From Sphingobacterium siyangense (lineage in GTDB: Bacteria > Bacteroidota > Bacteroidia > Sphingobacteriales > Sphingobacteriaceae), in contig NZ_VLKR01000017.1 in assembly GCF_007830445.1 (NCBI RefSeq), positions 1 through 64,000 of the forward strand: DNA of 64,000 nt. Reading direction: 5' to 3'. Below, one piece after another: positions 17,086 through 26,201 of this stretch. Each line of letters starts with the position of its first letter. Within the stretch, counting starts at the first letter, position 1. The position numbers and the translations under genes are program-made. The notes under the pieces were generated by a model. It did no database searches and was not told where the DNA came from. It saw only the letters and a list, made by a program, of their open reading frames with translations.

Positions 17086-17695
17086 GGCGCAAATTTATAA
17101 AATTTATATGAACGAAACCGTGCTAATTTTAGCAGATTTTGTTCCATCGAAAACCAAAAACCCACAAACAATTAGTTTTCAAGAGATTGACCTCCAAAAA
17201 CTTTTCAAACAATCTGAAATTGATAAAGTTCCAAAAACATATCTCTACATCAACAAGGATTTTGAAACTGTATTTCAAAACTTAAAAAATAAAATTAAGC
17301 TCATCAAAGCAGCCGGTGGATTGGTGAAAAACGGTGATGGAGATTATCTTTTTATCTACCGATTAGGAAAATGGGACCTCCCTAAAGGTAAAGTCGAAGA
17401 CAATGAAAAAATGCGGGAAGCAGCTGTACGCGAAGTTGAAGAGGAATGTGGCATTAAAATCAACTACTTAGGAAAAAAAATTACCACATCATACCATACT
17501 TATTTTTTGCGAAATGGAGAATTCGTCCTAAAAGCAACAAACTGGTATGAAATGGGAGTCAACAAAGTCCCTAAATTGATTCCACAAACCGCAGAAGATA
17601 TTACAAAAGCGGAATGGCGTCATGTGGACCAATTTGAAGACATACGGAACAATACTTACCCTATTATCGAAAATATCCTCAAAAAGGCAAAATAA
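17084..17695 (+). CDS. Nudix hydrolase
   Basis: A 203-residue protein whose C-terminal two thirds (about 75-195) is a Nudix domain: GKVEDNEKMREAAVREVEEE followed by CGI fits the box GX5EX7REUXEEXGU exactly. The N-terminal 70 residues are a small beta-rich extension (IYKIYMNETVLILADFVP) conserved in Bacteroidota homologues. It hydrolyses a nucleoside diphosphate linked to an unknown group. ATG 17084 overlaps the pyrE start in the opposite direction; a start at ATG 17108 would remove the overlap but cut the first strand. Confidence 0.88.
   Translation: MAQIYKIYMNETVLILADFVPSKTKNPQTISFQEIDLQKLFKQSEIDKVPKTYLYINKDFETVFQNLKNKIKLIKAAGGLVKNGDGDYLFIYRLGKWDLPKGKVEDNEKMREAAVREVEEECGIKINYLGKKITTSYHTYFLRNGEFVLKATNWYEMGVNKVPKLIPQTAEDITKAEWRHVDQFEDIRNNTYPIIENILKKAK
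17090..17097 (-). promoter_or_regulatory. -7 box of pyrE, predicted leaderless
   Basis: Minus strand TAAATTTG, then CGCC, then ATG 17085. There is no good TTG at the 20-bp upstream position, so the -33 part is weak. The box lies in codons 3-5 of the divergent Nudix gene. Confidence 0.6.
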
Positions 17696-17753
17696 GTTGC
17701 CTTTTTGAGGTTCATCTGACACGAATAAAAAAGATCATACCTATTTTTATGTT

Positions 17754-18470
17754 ATGGAAAATATAACAGGAAAAAGAGCCTTAATTACAGGTGGCGCGCG
17801 GGGATTAGGAAAAGCAATTGCCTATGCATTAGCGAAAGAAGGTGTTCATATCGCGATTACTGGGAGAAATGAAGCTGCTTTGAAGGATACGGCTGCGGAA
17901 CTTGCCGAGCTAGGCACTGAGGTCACTTATGCCGTTTTTGACGTATCAAATTATAGTGCTGTACAACAGGAGATCGAGCAACTGAAAAACACTTTCGGCA
18001 GCTTTGATATCTTAATTAACAATGCGGGAGTGGCATCATTTTCCTCTGTGCTCGACATGGACGTTGCCGATTGGACATCGATCATTCATACCAATCTCTT
18101 GGGTACATACTTTGTTACAAAAGCTATCCTTCCACAACTGATTGAAAAAAATCAAGGCGATATCATTATGGTATCTTCGACTGCCGGATTAAATGGCGCG
18201 GCCACCACTTCCGCTTATAGTGCGTCAAAGTTTGGCGTCATCGGCTTCGCCGATTCTTTAATGCGGGAAGTACGGAAAAACAATATTCGTGTATGTACGT
18301 TAATGCCAAGCACGATCGCTTCCGATATGTCCAAAGAACTTGGACTTACCGATGGCGATCCAGAAAAAGTTCTCCAGCCTGAAGATTTCGCAGAGTTAGT
18401 AGTTGCCAATTTAAAACTACCAAGAAGAGCAATGCTAAAATCAGCATCTTTATGGTCTACAAATCCTTAA
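17754..18470 (+). CDS. SDR oxidoreductase, 3-ketoacyl-ACP reductase-like
   Basis: A 238-residue classical short-chain dehydrogenase: cofactor motif TGGARGLGKAIAYAL, structural NNAGV, catalytic Ser in MVSSTAGL and YSASKFGVIG (Tyr and Lys). It is closest in pattern to FabG-type 3-oxoacyl reductases, but it stands outside any fatty-acid operon, so the substrate is open. A near-consensus box TATTTTTA lies 4 nt before the ATG, one base off the leaderless pattern seen elsewhere in this window. Confidence 0.88.
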   Translation: MENITGKRALITGGARGLGKAIAYALAKEGVHIAITGRNEAALKDTAAELAELGTEVTYAVFDVSNYSAVQQEIEQLKNTFGSFDILINNAGVASFSSVLDMDVADWTSIIHTNLLGTYFVTKAILPQLIEKNQGDIIMVSSTAGLNGAATTSAYSASKFGVIGFADSLMREVRKNNIRVCTLMPSTIASDMSKELGLTDGDPEKVLQPEDFAELVVANLKLPRRAMLKSASLWSTNP

Positions 18471-18589
18471 CAGTTGAACCACGGTTCGCAAAGATTTAAA
18501 TAAAGGCTTCTGAGGGGCTCTCTTTACAAAACAAAGAATTGATCAAGGCGGGAGCTTTCCTTGCTCCTGCCTTCTATAAACACGCAATT

Positions 18590-19651
18590 ATGAGTCAATT
18601 ATTTTCATCAGTAAATATTGGAAACCTCCAATTGAAAAATCGTTTGGTCGTATCTCCAATGTGCCAATACTCCGCAAAAGATGGTTTTGCAAATAACTGG
18701 CATTTGGTTCATTTGGGCCAGTTTGCAATCGGCGGAGCTGCAGCAGTAATACAGGAAGCAACAGCAGTTAGCCCTGACGGTCGAATCAGTGATGGAGACC
18801 TTGGTTTATGGGAGGACCAGCATATCGAAAAACTAAAAGAAATAACCGAGTTCATTAAAGAAAATAATTCCATACCGGGCATACAACTTGCTCATGCAGG
18901 CCGCAAAGCAAGCAGTAATAAACCTTGGGTCGGGCGGAATCAATTTTCACCAACGGATCCACAGGGTTGGCAAACAGTCGCCCCATCTCCGATCCCTTTC
19001 CATGCTGGAGATTATGAACCACAGGAGCTTGATCTAGACGCCATTGAAAATCTGATTGAACAATTCGGAACAGCAACGAAAAGAGCCATACAGGCAGGCT
19101 ATGAAATTATTGAACTCCACGCTGCACATGGATATCTGATCCATCAATTTCTTTCACCACTGAGCAACTTACGGACAGACTCTTTCGGCGGGATCTTTGA
19201 AAATAGGATACGTTTTCTTATTGAAATTGTGAAAAGAGTAAAACGAGAAATAACAAGCCAAAGTTTATGGGTACGTATTTCAGCAACAGATTGGGCCGAA
19301 GCAGGCTGGGATCTACAGCAGTCTATAGCCTTATCGCAACTACTGTATACATTGGGGGTAGATTTAATTGATGTGTCGAGTGGAGGCTTGGTCTCCTATC
19401 AAAAAATAGATGTCGGACCAGCATATCAGCTCCCTTTCGCCATCGCGATTAAGGAACATACCAAGAATAACGTTGCCACAGTAGGTTTAATCAAAACGGC
19501 TATTCAAGCGTCTGAGATCATCGCACAAAAGCAAGCTGATTTAATCTTAATCGCACGGGGATTTCTTGATGATCCACATCTTCCATTACATTTTGCCAAA
19601 GAATTAGATGCTGACATCCCCTGGCCTAAACAATATGAAAGAGCAAAATAA
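18590..19651 (+). CDS. NADH:flavin oxidoreductase, old yellow enzyme (YqjM-like)
   Basis: A 353-residue FMN TIM-barrel ene-reductase: KNRLVVSPMCQYSAKDG with the Cys typical of the thermophilic-like YqjM class, substrate-binding HAAHGYLIHQFLSPLSN with the RTDSFGG that follows, and the late flavin-binding ILIARGFLDDP. Members reduce activated C=C bonds, and YqjM responds to oxidative stress. I chose ATG 18590 (MSQLFSSVNIGNLQLKNR) over an in-frame codon at 18539, because the extra 17 residues do not belong to the fold. Confidence 0.9.
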   Translation: MSQLFSSVNIGNLQLKNRLVVSPMCQYSAKDGFANNWHLVHLGQFAIGGAAAVIQEATAVSPDGRISDGDLGLWEDQHIEKLKEITEFIKENNSIPGIQLAHAGRKASSNKPWVGRNQFSPTDPQGWQTVAPSPIPFHAGDYEPQELDLDAIENLIEQFGTATKRAIQAGYEIIELHAAHGYLIHQFLSPLSNLRTDSFGGIFENRIRFLIEIVKRVKREITSQSLWVRISATDWAEAGWDLQQSIALSQLLYTLGVDLIDVSSGGLVSYQKIDVGPAYQLPFAIAIKEHTKNNVATVGLIKTAIQASEIIAQKQADLILIARGFLDDPHLPLHFAKELDADIPWPKQYERAK

Positions 19652-19738
19652 GATGAAACATTGTAAAATAGTCTGTATATGATCCATATCCTTAAGGAAC
19701 AACCTTGTATAACAAACACAATGAGATAAGATTTAAAA

Positions 19739-20131
19739 ATGAAATTAAACCTCAACAAGATACATCATATCGCTATTATCTGTAGTGATTATGAGCGTTC
19801 AAAGAAATTCTATACTGACATACTGGGCCTAGAGATTGCTAGAGAATACTATCGTGTGGAACGTGATTCCTACAAACTGGATCTCAAACTCAATGATCAT
19901 TATATTATAGAACTTTTTTCGTTTCCATCACCGCCTAATCGGCTCAGCTTTCCAGAAGCCGCCGGTTTAAGACATCTTGCATTCGAAGTCGATAATCTCG
20001 ACCTAGAATTAAATAAGCTCGAAAAAGCAGGTGTATCACACGAAGGGATCAGAATAGACGAGTTAACAAATAAATGCTTTACATTCTTCTTTGATCCTGA
20101 TCAGGTACCAATAGAACTATACGAACGTTAA
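19739..20131 (+). CDS. VOC-family protein, YaeR/GloA2-like
   Basis: A 130-residue vicinal-oxygen-chelate protein. It has the two babab halves of the glyoxalase I fold with metal-type residues: His in KIHHIAII, Glu in YIIELFSFP, His in GLRHLAFEVD and Glu in VPIELYE. This matches the SMU1112c/YaeR class of glyoxalase-I-like metalloproteins. The true reaction is unknown; methylglyoxal detoxification is one possibility. Single gene with its own terminator. Confidence 0.87.
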   Translation: MKLNLNKIHHIAIICSDYERSKKFYTDILGLEIAREYYRVERDSYKLDLKLNDHYIIELFSFPSPPNRLSFPEAAGLRHLAFEVDNLDLELNKLEKAGVSHEGIRIDELTNKCFTFFFDPDQVPIELYER

Positions 20132-20175
20132 AACAGAAAGCGGCATTGATTAAAACCAATGCCGCTTTCTGTTTT
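20130..20175. terminator. bidirectional terminator between the VOC gene and infB
   Basis: AAAACAGAAAGCGGCATTG pairs over all 19 bases with CAATGCCGCTTTCTGTTTT. It ends the VOC gene (+) and the rimP-nusA-infB operon (-). Confidence 0.9.
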
Positions 20176-20195
20176 ATTAGTGTATCACTAAGTGA

Positions 20196-23100
20196 TTACA
20201 ATTTACGTTTTACTTCAACTTGTTCGTAAGCTTCGACAATGTCTCCTACTTGAATATCATTGAAACGGTCAATATTTAAACCACATTCATAACCCATTGA
20301 AACTTCTTTCACATCATCTTTGAAACGTTTCAAAGATGCCAGTTTACCAGTATGAATTACGACACCATCTCTGATTATGCGGATATCATTATTTCTATTG
20401 ATCTTACCTTCTTTAACCATACATCCGGCAATCGTACCAACTTTAGAAATTTTGAAAGTTTCTCTGATTTCAACCTCAGCAACAATTTTCTCTTCAAATT
20501 TCGGAGCCAACATACCCTCCATCGCAGACTTGATTTCATCAATCGCATCATAGATGATCGAATATAAACGTACATCAATTTGCTCGTTCTCTGCCAACTT
20601 ACGTGCGTTTTGTGTCGGACGTACTTGGAAACCTATGATGATCGCATCGGAAGCAGAAGCTAACAATACATCTGATTCAGAGATCGCACCCACTGATTTA
20701 TGAATGATATTAACTTGGATCTCGTCAGTAGACAATTTCAATAATGAATCTGATAATGCTTCAATAGAACCGTCCACATCACCTTTAACGATAATATTAA
20801 GTTCTTTAAAGTTACCGATGGCCAAACGACGACCGATTTCATCCAAGGTAATATGTTTAGTTGCACGCATACCTTGCTCGCGTTGTAACTGAAGACGTTT
20901 GTTGGCTACAGTTCTAGCTTCAGACTCGCTTTCAAGAACATAAAGCTTATCCCCTGCTGTTGGCGCGCCTGCCATACCCAAGATTTGTACTGGAACAGAC
21001 GGTCCCGCCTCTTTAACACGTTCACCTCTTTCATTAGTCAAAGCCTTCACTTTACCTGAATGCGATCCCGCTAAAATAGGGTCTCCAACACGTAATGTAC
21101 CACTTTGTATCAATACCGTTGTCACGATACCACGACCTTTATCCAAAGCTGCTTCAATTACTGAACCAACAGCGCGTTTTTTCGGATCAGCTTTTAGATC
21201 TAACATCTCAGCTTCCAATAGAACTTTTTCTAATAATAGGTCAACATTTTCTCCCGTTTTTGCTGAAATCTCTTGCGCTTGGAACTTACCGCCCCAGTCT
21301 TCAACTAAGATATTCATCGCAGAAAGCTGCTCACGGATTCTATCAGGATTTGCTCCCGGTTTATCTACTTTAGTAAATGCAAATACGATTGGTACTCCCG
21401 CTGCTTGCGCGTGGTTGATTGCTTCTTTTGTTTGCGGCATGACAGCGTCGTCCGCTGCAATAACGATAATAACAATATCCGTCACTTTAGCACCGCGGGC
21501 ACGCATAGCCGTAAAAGCTTCGTGACCAGGAGTATCCAAGAATGTAATTTTACGGTCATCCTCCAATTTCACCGCGTATGCACCGATATGTTGGGTGATA
21601 CCACCAGCCTCACCAGAAGTAACGTTCGCCTTACGGATATAATCCAATAAAGATGTTTTACCATGGTCAACGTGTCCCATGACCGTTACAATAGGGGCTC
21701 TTGAAACCAAATTCGCTTCGTTATCCGGTTCCTCAAGTTCAGCAGTCTCCTCATCCTCAGGTTTGATAAACTCTACCTGATAACCAAATTCATCCGCTAC
21801 AATTGTTAAAGTTTCCGCATCTAAACGTTGGTTAATTGACACGAACATACCCAAACTCATACAAGTTGCAATAATTTGGGTTACCTGAACGTCCATCAAA
21901 TTAGCTAATTCGTTTGCTGTTACGAATTCTGTAACACGCAATACTTTCGCCATCATTTCTTGCTCCATTGCAGCTTCTTCTGCATGTTGAGCAACATCGT
22001 CACGTTTCTGACGTCTCAATTTGGCACGTTGCGCAAATTTACCAGATTTACCTGCACCACTCAAACGAGCAAGTGTTGCCTTAATTTGATCTTGGATTTC
22101 CTTTTCAGTAGGTTCTTCCTTATTCTCAACAGGTCTTCCCTTACCTCTATTGTCAAAACGATTACCGTGTTGCGGTCTCGTACCTTGTCCTGGTCTACCT
22201 GGGTGTTGGTTGTTACCTCCTTGTCCTGGTCTACCCGGATGTTGGTTGTTGTTTTGCCCTTGACGATTGTTCGGGTTGTTGTTAGGACCATGATTCCCTC
22301 CTCGGTTACCCTGTTGGTCCCGGTTGTTGGGATTGTTGCCATCACGCGGCCCACGGTGTTGGTTATTATGACCTTGACCTTGCCCCGCATTTGGGTTTAC
22401 TGGACCATTTGGATTCGTACGCTTACGCTTACGTTTCTCATTATTATTTCCAGCATTTGAAGATGAAGCCACTGGTTTGTGGGAAGGTCTAGCAGATGGT
22501 AATTCAATCTTACCAATGACTTTAGGACCTGTCAATCTCTCTGCACGAGCAGAAATAATTTCATCTCCTTGTTTTTTCACAGGCTCCACTATTGGAGTTA
22601 CTGGTACAGCTTTCGGCGCTGTTTCTTCTTTTTTCTTGTCTTCTACCTTCACAGGTTCAGTTTTTGTCTCTACAACCGGAGTTGCTTTTACTTCAGTTTT
22701 ATTTACTTCGGGTTTTTCTATTTCAGCTTTTGGTACAACAACTTCCGGCTTCTTTTCAATAACCTTTGGTTCTTCTTTTTTCTCTTCAACAATAGGCGCT
22801 TTGACTTCGGCTTCTTTCTTTTCTTCCACCTTAGCTTCAGCTTTAACCTCTACAGGTGTTTCTTTAACGGTTTTTGGTTCCTCCTTAACAGGTTCTTCCT
22901 TCTTGACCTTATTTCCGCCTCTATTCAATGCGTCCAGATCAATCTTACCAACCACCTTCATACCACCTTGATGAACGGGCTCCTCTACTTTTGCCGGAGT
23001 AGGTTCCTTAACAGAAGGGATTTCTACCGTATTTTTGACCAGGATTTCCTTGGATTCATCATGATCTTCGAAATCCTCATTCTTAGATGATTCCTTAGGA

Positions 23101-23342
23101 GAAGTGGACGGCGACTCCTCACGACGAATTTTGCCAATCACAATTTGTTTAGCTTCATCTTTCAGTGATTTGTCTCCCTGAAACTCTTTTAACAGCACAC
23201 CATACATCTCTCCGCTCAATTTAGTGTTAGGCTTTGCTTCTACATCATATCCTTTTTTCACTAAACATTCCACGGCGGTATGTATCCCGATGTTGAGTTC
23301 CTTTGCTGCTTTAAGCAAGTTTGTTCCTTTTCCTTCAGTCAT
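20196..23342 (-). CDS. infB: translation initiation factor IF-2
   Basis: A 1048-residue GTPase that brings initiator tRNA to the ribosome. Residues 1-50 are the IF2 N-terminal fold (LLKAAKELNIGIHTAVECL). A long disordered part follows: K/E/V/P-rich (about 80-280), then Asn/Gly/Gln/Arg-rich with HPGRPGQGG repeats (about 290-405). The G domain is canonical: GHVDHGKTSL, the DTPGHEAFTAMRARG switch, TKVDKPGA. Domains II-IV complete the C-terminus. Last gene of its operon, 103 bp behind nusA, with a strong terminator after it. Confidence 0.97.
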   Translation of the reverse strand: MTEGKGTNLLKAAKELNIGIHTAVECLVKKGYDVEAKPNTKLSGEMYGVLLKEFQGDKSLKDEAKQIVIGKIRREESPSTSPKESSKNEDFEDHDESKEILVKNTVEIPSVKEPTPAKVEEPVHQGGMKVVGKIDLDALNRGGNKVKKEEPVKEEPKTVKETPVEVKAEAKVEEKKEAEVKAPIVEEKKEEPKVIEKKPEVVVPKAEIEKPEVNKTEVKATPVVETKTEPVKVEDKKKEETAPKAVPVTPIVEPVKKQGDEIISARAERLTGPKVIGKIELPSARPSHKPVASSSNAGNNNEKRKRKRTNPNGPVNPNAGQGQGHNNQHRGPRDGNNPNNRDQQGNRGGNHGPNNNPNNRQGQNNNQHPGRPGQGGNNQHPGRPGQGTRPQHGNRFDNRGKGRPVENKEEPTEKEIQDQIKATLARLSGAGKSGKFAQRAKLRRQKRDDVAQHAEEAAMEQEMMAKVLRVTEFVTANELANLMDVQVTQIIATCMSLGMFVSINQRLDAETLTIVADEFGYQVEFIKPEDEETAELEEPDNEANLVSRAPIVTVMGHVDHGKTSLLDYIRKANVTSGEAGGITQHIGAYAVKLEDDRKITFLDTPGHEAFTAMRARGAKVTDIVIIVIAADDAVMPQTKEAINHAQAAGVPIVFAFTKVDKPGANPDRIREQLSAMNILVEDWGGKFQAQEISAKTGENVDLLLEKVLLEAEMLDLKADPKKRAVGSVIEAALDKGRGIVTTVLIQSGTLRVGDPILAGSHSGKVKALTNERGERVKEAGPSVPVQILGMAGAPTAGDKLYVLESESEARTVANKRLQLQREQGMRATKHITLDEIGRRLAIGNFKELNIIVKGDVDGSIEALSDSLLKLSTDEIQVNIIHKSVGAISESDVLLASASDAIIIGFQVRPTQNARKLAENEQIDVRLYSIIYDAIDEIKSAMEGMLAPKFEEKIVAEVEIRETFKISKVGTIAGCMVKEGKINRNNDIRIIRDGVVIHTGKLASLKRFKDDVKEVSMGYECGLNIDRFNDIQVGDIVEAYEQVEVKRKL

Positions 23343-23445
23343 CTATAATATAAACTATTTTAATATAATTACAAAAATATGTTTTTTTCCATCCATAAAC
23401 AATTTATTCCGAATGTTAGATAGAAAAAAATTAATGAGCTGAATT

Positions 23446-24687
23446 TTATTCAAATTCAGCTTGTAAAATACGTACAATCTCACGAACAGTATCTTCTTCC
23501 AAATCGGTACGTCTAACCAGCTCTTCCTCGCTAAGAGACAACACCGACTTTGCAGAATCCAAACCAACACGTTTCAATTCATCAATAACCCAGCTTTCAA
23601 TCTCATCGCTGAATTCTTCGATATCAACATCTTCATCAAACTCGTCATTTTCGCGATAAACATCAATTTCATAACCAGTCAATTTACCAGCCAACTTGAT
23701 ATTGTGTCCTCCACGACCAATTGCTAAAGAAACCTGATCCGATTTTAAATATACAGCCGCAGTCTTATTTTCTTCATCGATTTTGATTGAGCTAATCCTT
23801 GCTGGACTCAAAGCGCGAGCGATATACAATGAATGATTTGTTGTAAAATTAATCACGTCAATATTCTCGTTACGCAATTCACGAACGATACCATGAATAC
23901 GGGATCCCTTCATACCAACACAAGCTCCTACAGGATCAATACGATCATCATAAGACTCAACGGCAACCTTCGCTCTTTCTCCTGGTTCACGAACGATTTT
24001 CTTAATCGTAATCAAACCATCAAAAATTTCAGGAACCTCAAGTTCAAATAAACGTTGTAAGAACGCAGGTGCGGTACGTGAAATGATAATCTTTGGATTA
24101 TTATTCATCATATCCACTTTATGCACAACTGCGCGAATGCCATCTCCCTTTTTGAAATAGTCAGCTGGAATTTGTTCTGATTTAGGAAGAATTAATTCAT
24201 TACCATCCTCATCCAATACCAAGATTTCTTTTTTCCAAATCTGATAAACCTCACCAATGACCAACTCTCCTTCTCTATCTTTATATTTCTTAAAGACTTC
24301 GTCTTTTTCCAATTCCAAAACCTTAGATACAAGCGTCTGACGTGCAGCTAAAATTGCACGACGGCCAAAGCTTTCCAATGTGATCTGTTCAATAAAATCA
24401 TCGCCTACTTCCAAATCTTCATCATGCTTTCTAACTTCCGCCAATTCGATTTCAAGATCATCATCCTCTGAAAACTCATCTTCAACAACGACACGCGTCC
24501 TCCAAATCTCCAAATCTCCGTTATCTGGATTCACGATAACATCCACATTTTCATCCGTACCAAAACGACGACGGATCATACTACGAAAAACCTCTTCCAA
24601 TACTGTAATAACAGTAGGTCTATCGATATTCTTAAACTCCTTAAACTCTTGAAAAGAGTCTATCAGATTGATGTTGCTGTTACTCAT
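23446..24687 (-). CDS. nusA: transcription termination/antitermination factor NusA
   Basis: A 413-residue RNA polymerase-binding factor: N-terminal domain (about 1-130), S1 domain (about 135-200, GELVIGEVYQIWKKEI), two KH domains (GACVGMKGSRIHGIVREL and AIGRGGHNIKLAGKLTGYEI) and a short acidic C-terminus with one helix-hairpin-helix-like repeat. It lacks the two long acidic repeats of E. coli NusA, as usual in Bacteroidota. It lies between rimP (5-bp gap) and infB. A terminator in the operon leader (25193-25220) offers a possible site of autoregulation. Confidence 0.96.
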   Translation of the reverse strand: MSNSNINLIDSFQEFKEFKNIDRPTVITVLEEVFRSMIRRRFGTDENVDVIVNPDNGDLEIWRTRVVVEDEFSEDDDLEIELAEVRKHDEDLEVGDDFIEQITLESFGRRAILAARQTLVSKVLELEKDEVFKKYKDREGELVIGEVYQIWKKEILVLDEDGNELILPKSEQIPADYFKKGDGIRAVVHKVDMMNNNPKIIISRTAPAFLQRLFELEVPEIFDGLITIKKIVREPGERAKVAVESYDDRIDPVGACVGMKGSRIHGIVRELRNENIDVINFTTNHSLYIARALSPARISSIKIDEENKTAAVYLKSDQVSLAIGRGGHNIKLAGKLTGYEIDVYRENDEFDEDVDIEEFSDEIESWVIDELKRVGLDSAKSVLSLSEEELVRRTDLEEDTVREIVRILQAEFE

Positions 24688-24692
24688 TATTA

Positions 24693-25157
24693 TTAAAATG
24701 AAATTACCACTTTTGTTGCTTTTATTTGATCAAAAGGAAGTTCTTTTTCTACCTCTTGTGCTTTTTTACCTTTTTCTTTTATCTTCTGAAGAACATTGAT
24801 CTTCATCTCGTCTACGGTCAATAATGTACCTTCAACTTTTGTATTATCGTTCAACTTTACCTGAACTGTACGACCAATATTCTTTTGGTACTGTCGGATA
24901 TTAACAAAATTAGCATCAATACCTGGAGATGAAACCTCTAAACGGTAAGCGTCATCAATTACATTTTCCTCCTCCAAGTGGAAACCAACATGACGGCTCA
25001 CCTGTGCGCAATCATCAATATTCACACCATTATCTCCGTCCAAAAGAATCTCAAGAATTTTATTTGGGCGCATCTTCACGCTGACGATAAACAAATCCTC
25101 GCGATCTGCAATTTTTTCCGCGATGAGTTCAATAACTCTCTTTTCTATATGCTGCAT
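24693..25157 (-). CDS. rimP: ribosome maturation factor RimP
   Basis: A 154-residue 30S assembly factor. The N-terminal alpha/beta domain contains IEKRVIELIAEKIADRED and LDGDNGVNIDDCAQVSRHVG; the sequence YRLEVSSPGID is the family hallmark. The C-terminal SH3-like domain (about 85-154) has GRTVQVKLNDNTKVEGTL. It opens the rimP-nusA-infB operon, an order conserved across bacteria. Confidence 0.95.
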   Translation of the reverse strand: MQHIEKRVIELIAEKIADREDLFIVSVKMRPNKILEILLDGDNGVNIDDCAQVSRHVGFHLEEENVIDDAYRLEVSSPGIDANFVNIRQYQKNIGRTVQVKLNDNTKVEGTLLTVDEMKINVLQKIKEKGKKAQEVEKELPFDQIKATKVVISF

Positions 25158-25192
25158 TGTTCTGTTTCTAGAAATGCTAAATTAATTGAATT

Positions 25193-25220
25193 AAAAAAAG
25201 GGGGCAATACGAGCCCCCTT
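25193..25220 (-). terminator. intrinsic terminator in the rimP-nusA-infB leader
   Basis: Read on the minus strand, AAGGGGGC / GCCCCCTT form an 8-bp GC-rich stem with a 7-nt loop, followed by seven T. It lies 36 bp upstream of the rimP start and only about 10-15 nt after the predicted transcript start. It could end readthrough from upstream, but its place inside the leader makes an attenuator likely. Confidence 0.8.
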
Positions 25221-25233
25221 CCTTTCAGATATG

Positions 25234-25264
25234 CAAATATAGCATTTTATAAAATAAAAAACAA
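25234..25264 (-). promoter_or_regulatory. promoter of rimP-nusA-infB
   Basis: Minus strand TTG (25264-25262, within TTTTG), 20 bp, TATATTTG (25241-25234): a perfect TTG/TAnnTTTG promoter. Start expected near 25229, immediately before the leader terminator; the leader to ATG 25157 is about 72 nt. Confidence 0.72.
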
Positions 25265-25394
25265 AATTAGATAGATTGTTTTTATATTCGACACCCCTAC
25301 ATTCCCTATAAAAACAAGCTATCGATCGCTCCTCGGTCATAGAAATTATCTTCACAGTGCAACTATATCGTAAAAAAACGCAGACAATTCTCTA

Positions 25395-26171
25395 CTATTT
25401 TGAACCATCTACCACCGCATTAATTGTTTTCTGCATTTGCGCCATCATACTCGTCAGCGTTTCCATTGTTGGCTCTGGCGTAGGCTCAGGCAATTGTGTA
25501 CTGATAAAAGCCTTCGCTTTCCATACTTCAAGAATGTCCGCAGTCTCCACCCAATAAGGTTCATATGTTTTATTGTCTGAAACGAGCTTCAAACCCTTAT
25601 CTTCTTTAAATTTAAAAGCGATACGCTTATAAACCACGCCATCTTCCTTAGACAATATAACATAGGTACTCCCCGGCTTGATATCATGCCAGTTCTCCAC
25701 ATACTCCGCTACAATAATGGACCCCGATGGCAAAGGTAACATCGAGTCTCCCTTTATTTCAAAAGCACGAAATGTCCCTTGACCAAACATAGGCAGCGAA
25801 AACTTAGGCAACTCAGCAACATATTCCGGATCACCATACCCATTTAAATACCCGGCACTAGCCTTAACCGGAACAAGTTCGATATTTTCACGATCATCCG
25901 CATCTACAGTCACACTAAGCACCCTTAAATTTGAGGCATTGCTTTTGGGAACCGGCTTCCATTTATCATCAATAACATCGTTTGCCAATTCATCCATAGT
26001 CAAACCATAGAATTCGGCAATCTTCTTTAATAACTCATATTTGGGCTCTGCTCGATCTTCCTCGTACGCGCCCACAGACGCACGCTTAATTTCCATAAGA
26101 TCAGCAAATTGTTGCTGTGTGATTTTTTTTCCTTTTCGAAGGAACTTCAGATTGGACGAAATATTTGACAT
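25395..26171 (-). CDS. XRE-type repressor with S24 (LexA-like) peptidase domain
   Basis: A 258-residue regulator. The N-terminal Cro/CI-type HTH (about 7-60, KGKKITQQQFADLMEIKRAS) is joined to a C-terminal LexA/S24 domain: a likely self-cleavage site in KASAGYLNGYG (Ala106-Gly107), nucleophile Ser143 in EIKGDSMLP and general-base Lys182 in GVVYKRIAF. All parts for RecA-stimulated self-cleavage are present, so it may sense DNA damage. A tail of about 40 residues follows the S24 domain. It diverges from a degenerate GIY-YIG gene across a spacer with repeated ATTAGT half-sites. Confidence 0.9.
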   Translation of the reverse strand: MSNISSNLKFLRKGKKITQQQFADLMEIKRASVGAYEEDRAEPKYELLKKIAEFYGLTMDELANDVIDDKWKPVPKSNASNLRVLSVTVDADDRENIELVPVKASAGYLNGYGDPEYVAELPKFSLPMFGQGTFRAFEIKGDSMLPLPSGSIIVAEYVENWHDIKPGSTYVILSKEDGVVYKRIAFKFKEDKGLKLVSDNKTYEPYWVETADILEVWKAKAFISTQLPEPTPEPTMETLTSMMAQMQKTINAVVDGSK

Positions 26172-26201
26172 ATTATTTTTTCAAAAAAATATTTTGCAAA
26201 A

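Noticed and set aside
22140..22440. Short repeats in infB that could look like a repeat array
   Set aside because: They are in-frame codon repeats of the HPGRPGQGG segment, not spaced repeats as in CRISPR. No CRISPR or cas gene was seen anywhere.
22477..23090. Long frames antisense to infB with Ser/Thr/Phe-rich translations
   Set aside because: They mirror the low-complexity K/E-rich part of IF-2 on the opposite strand; no independent start signals or protein-like features.
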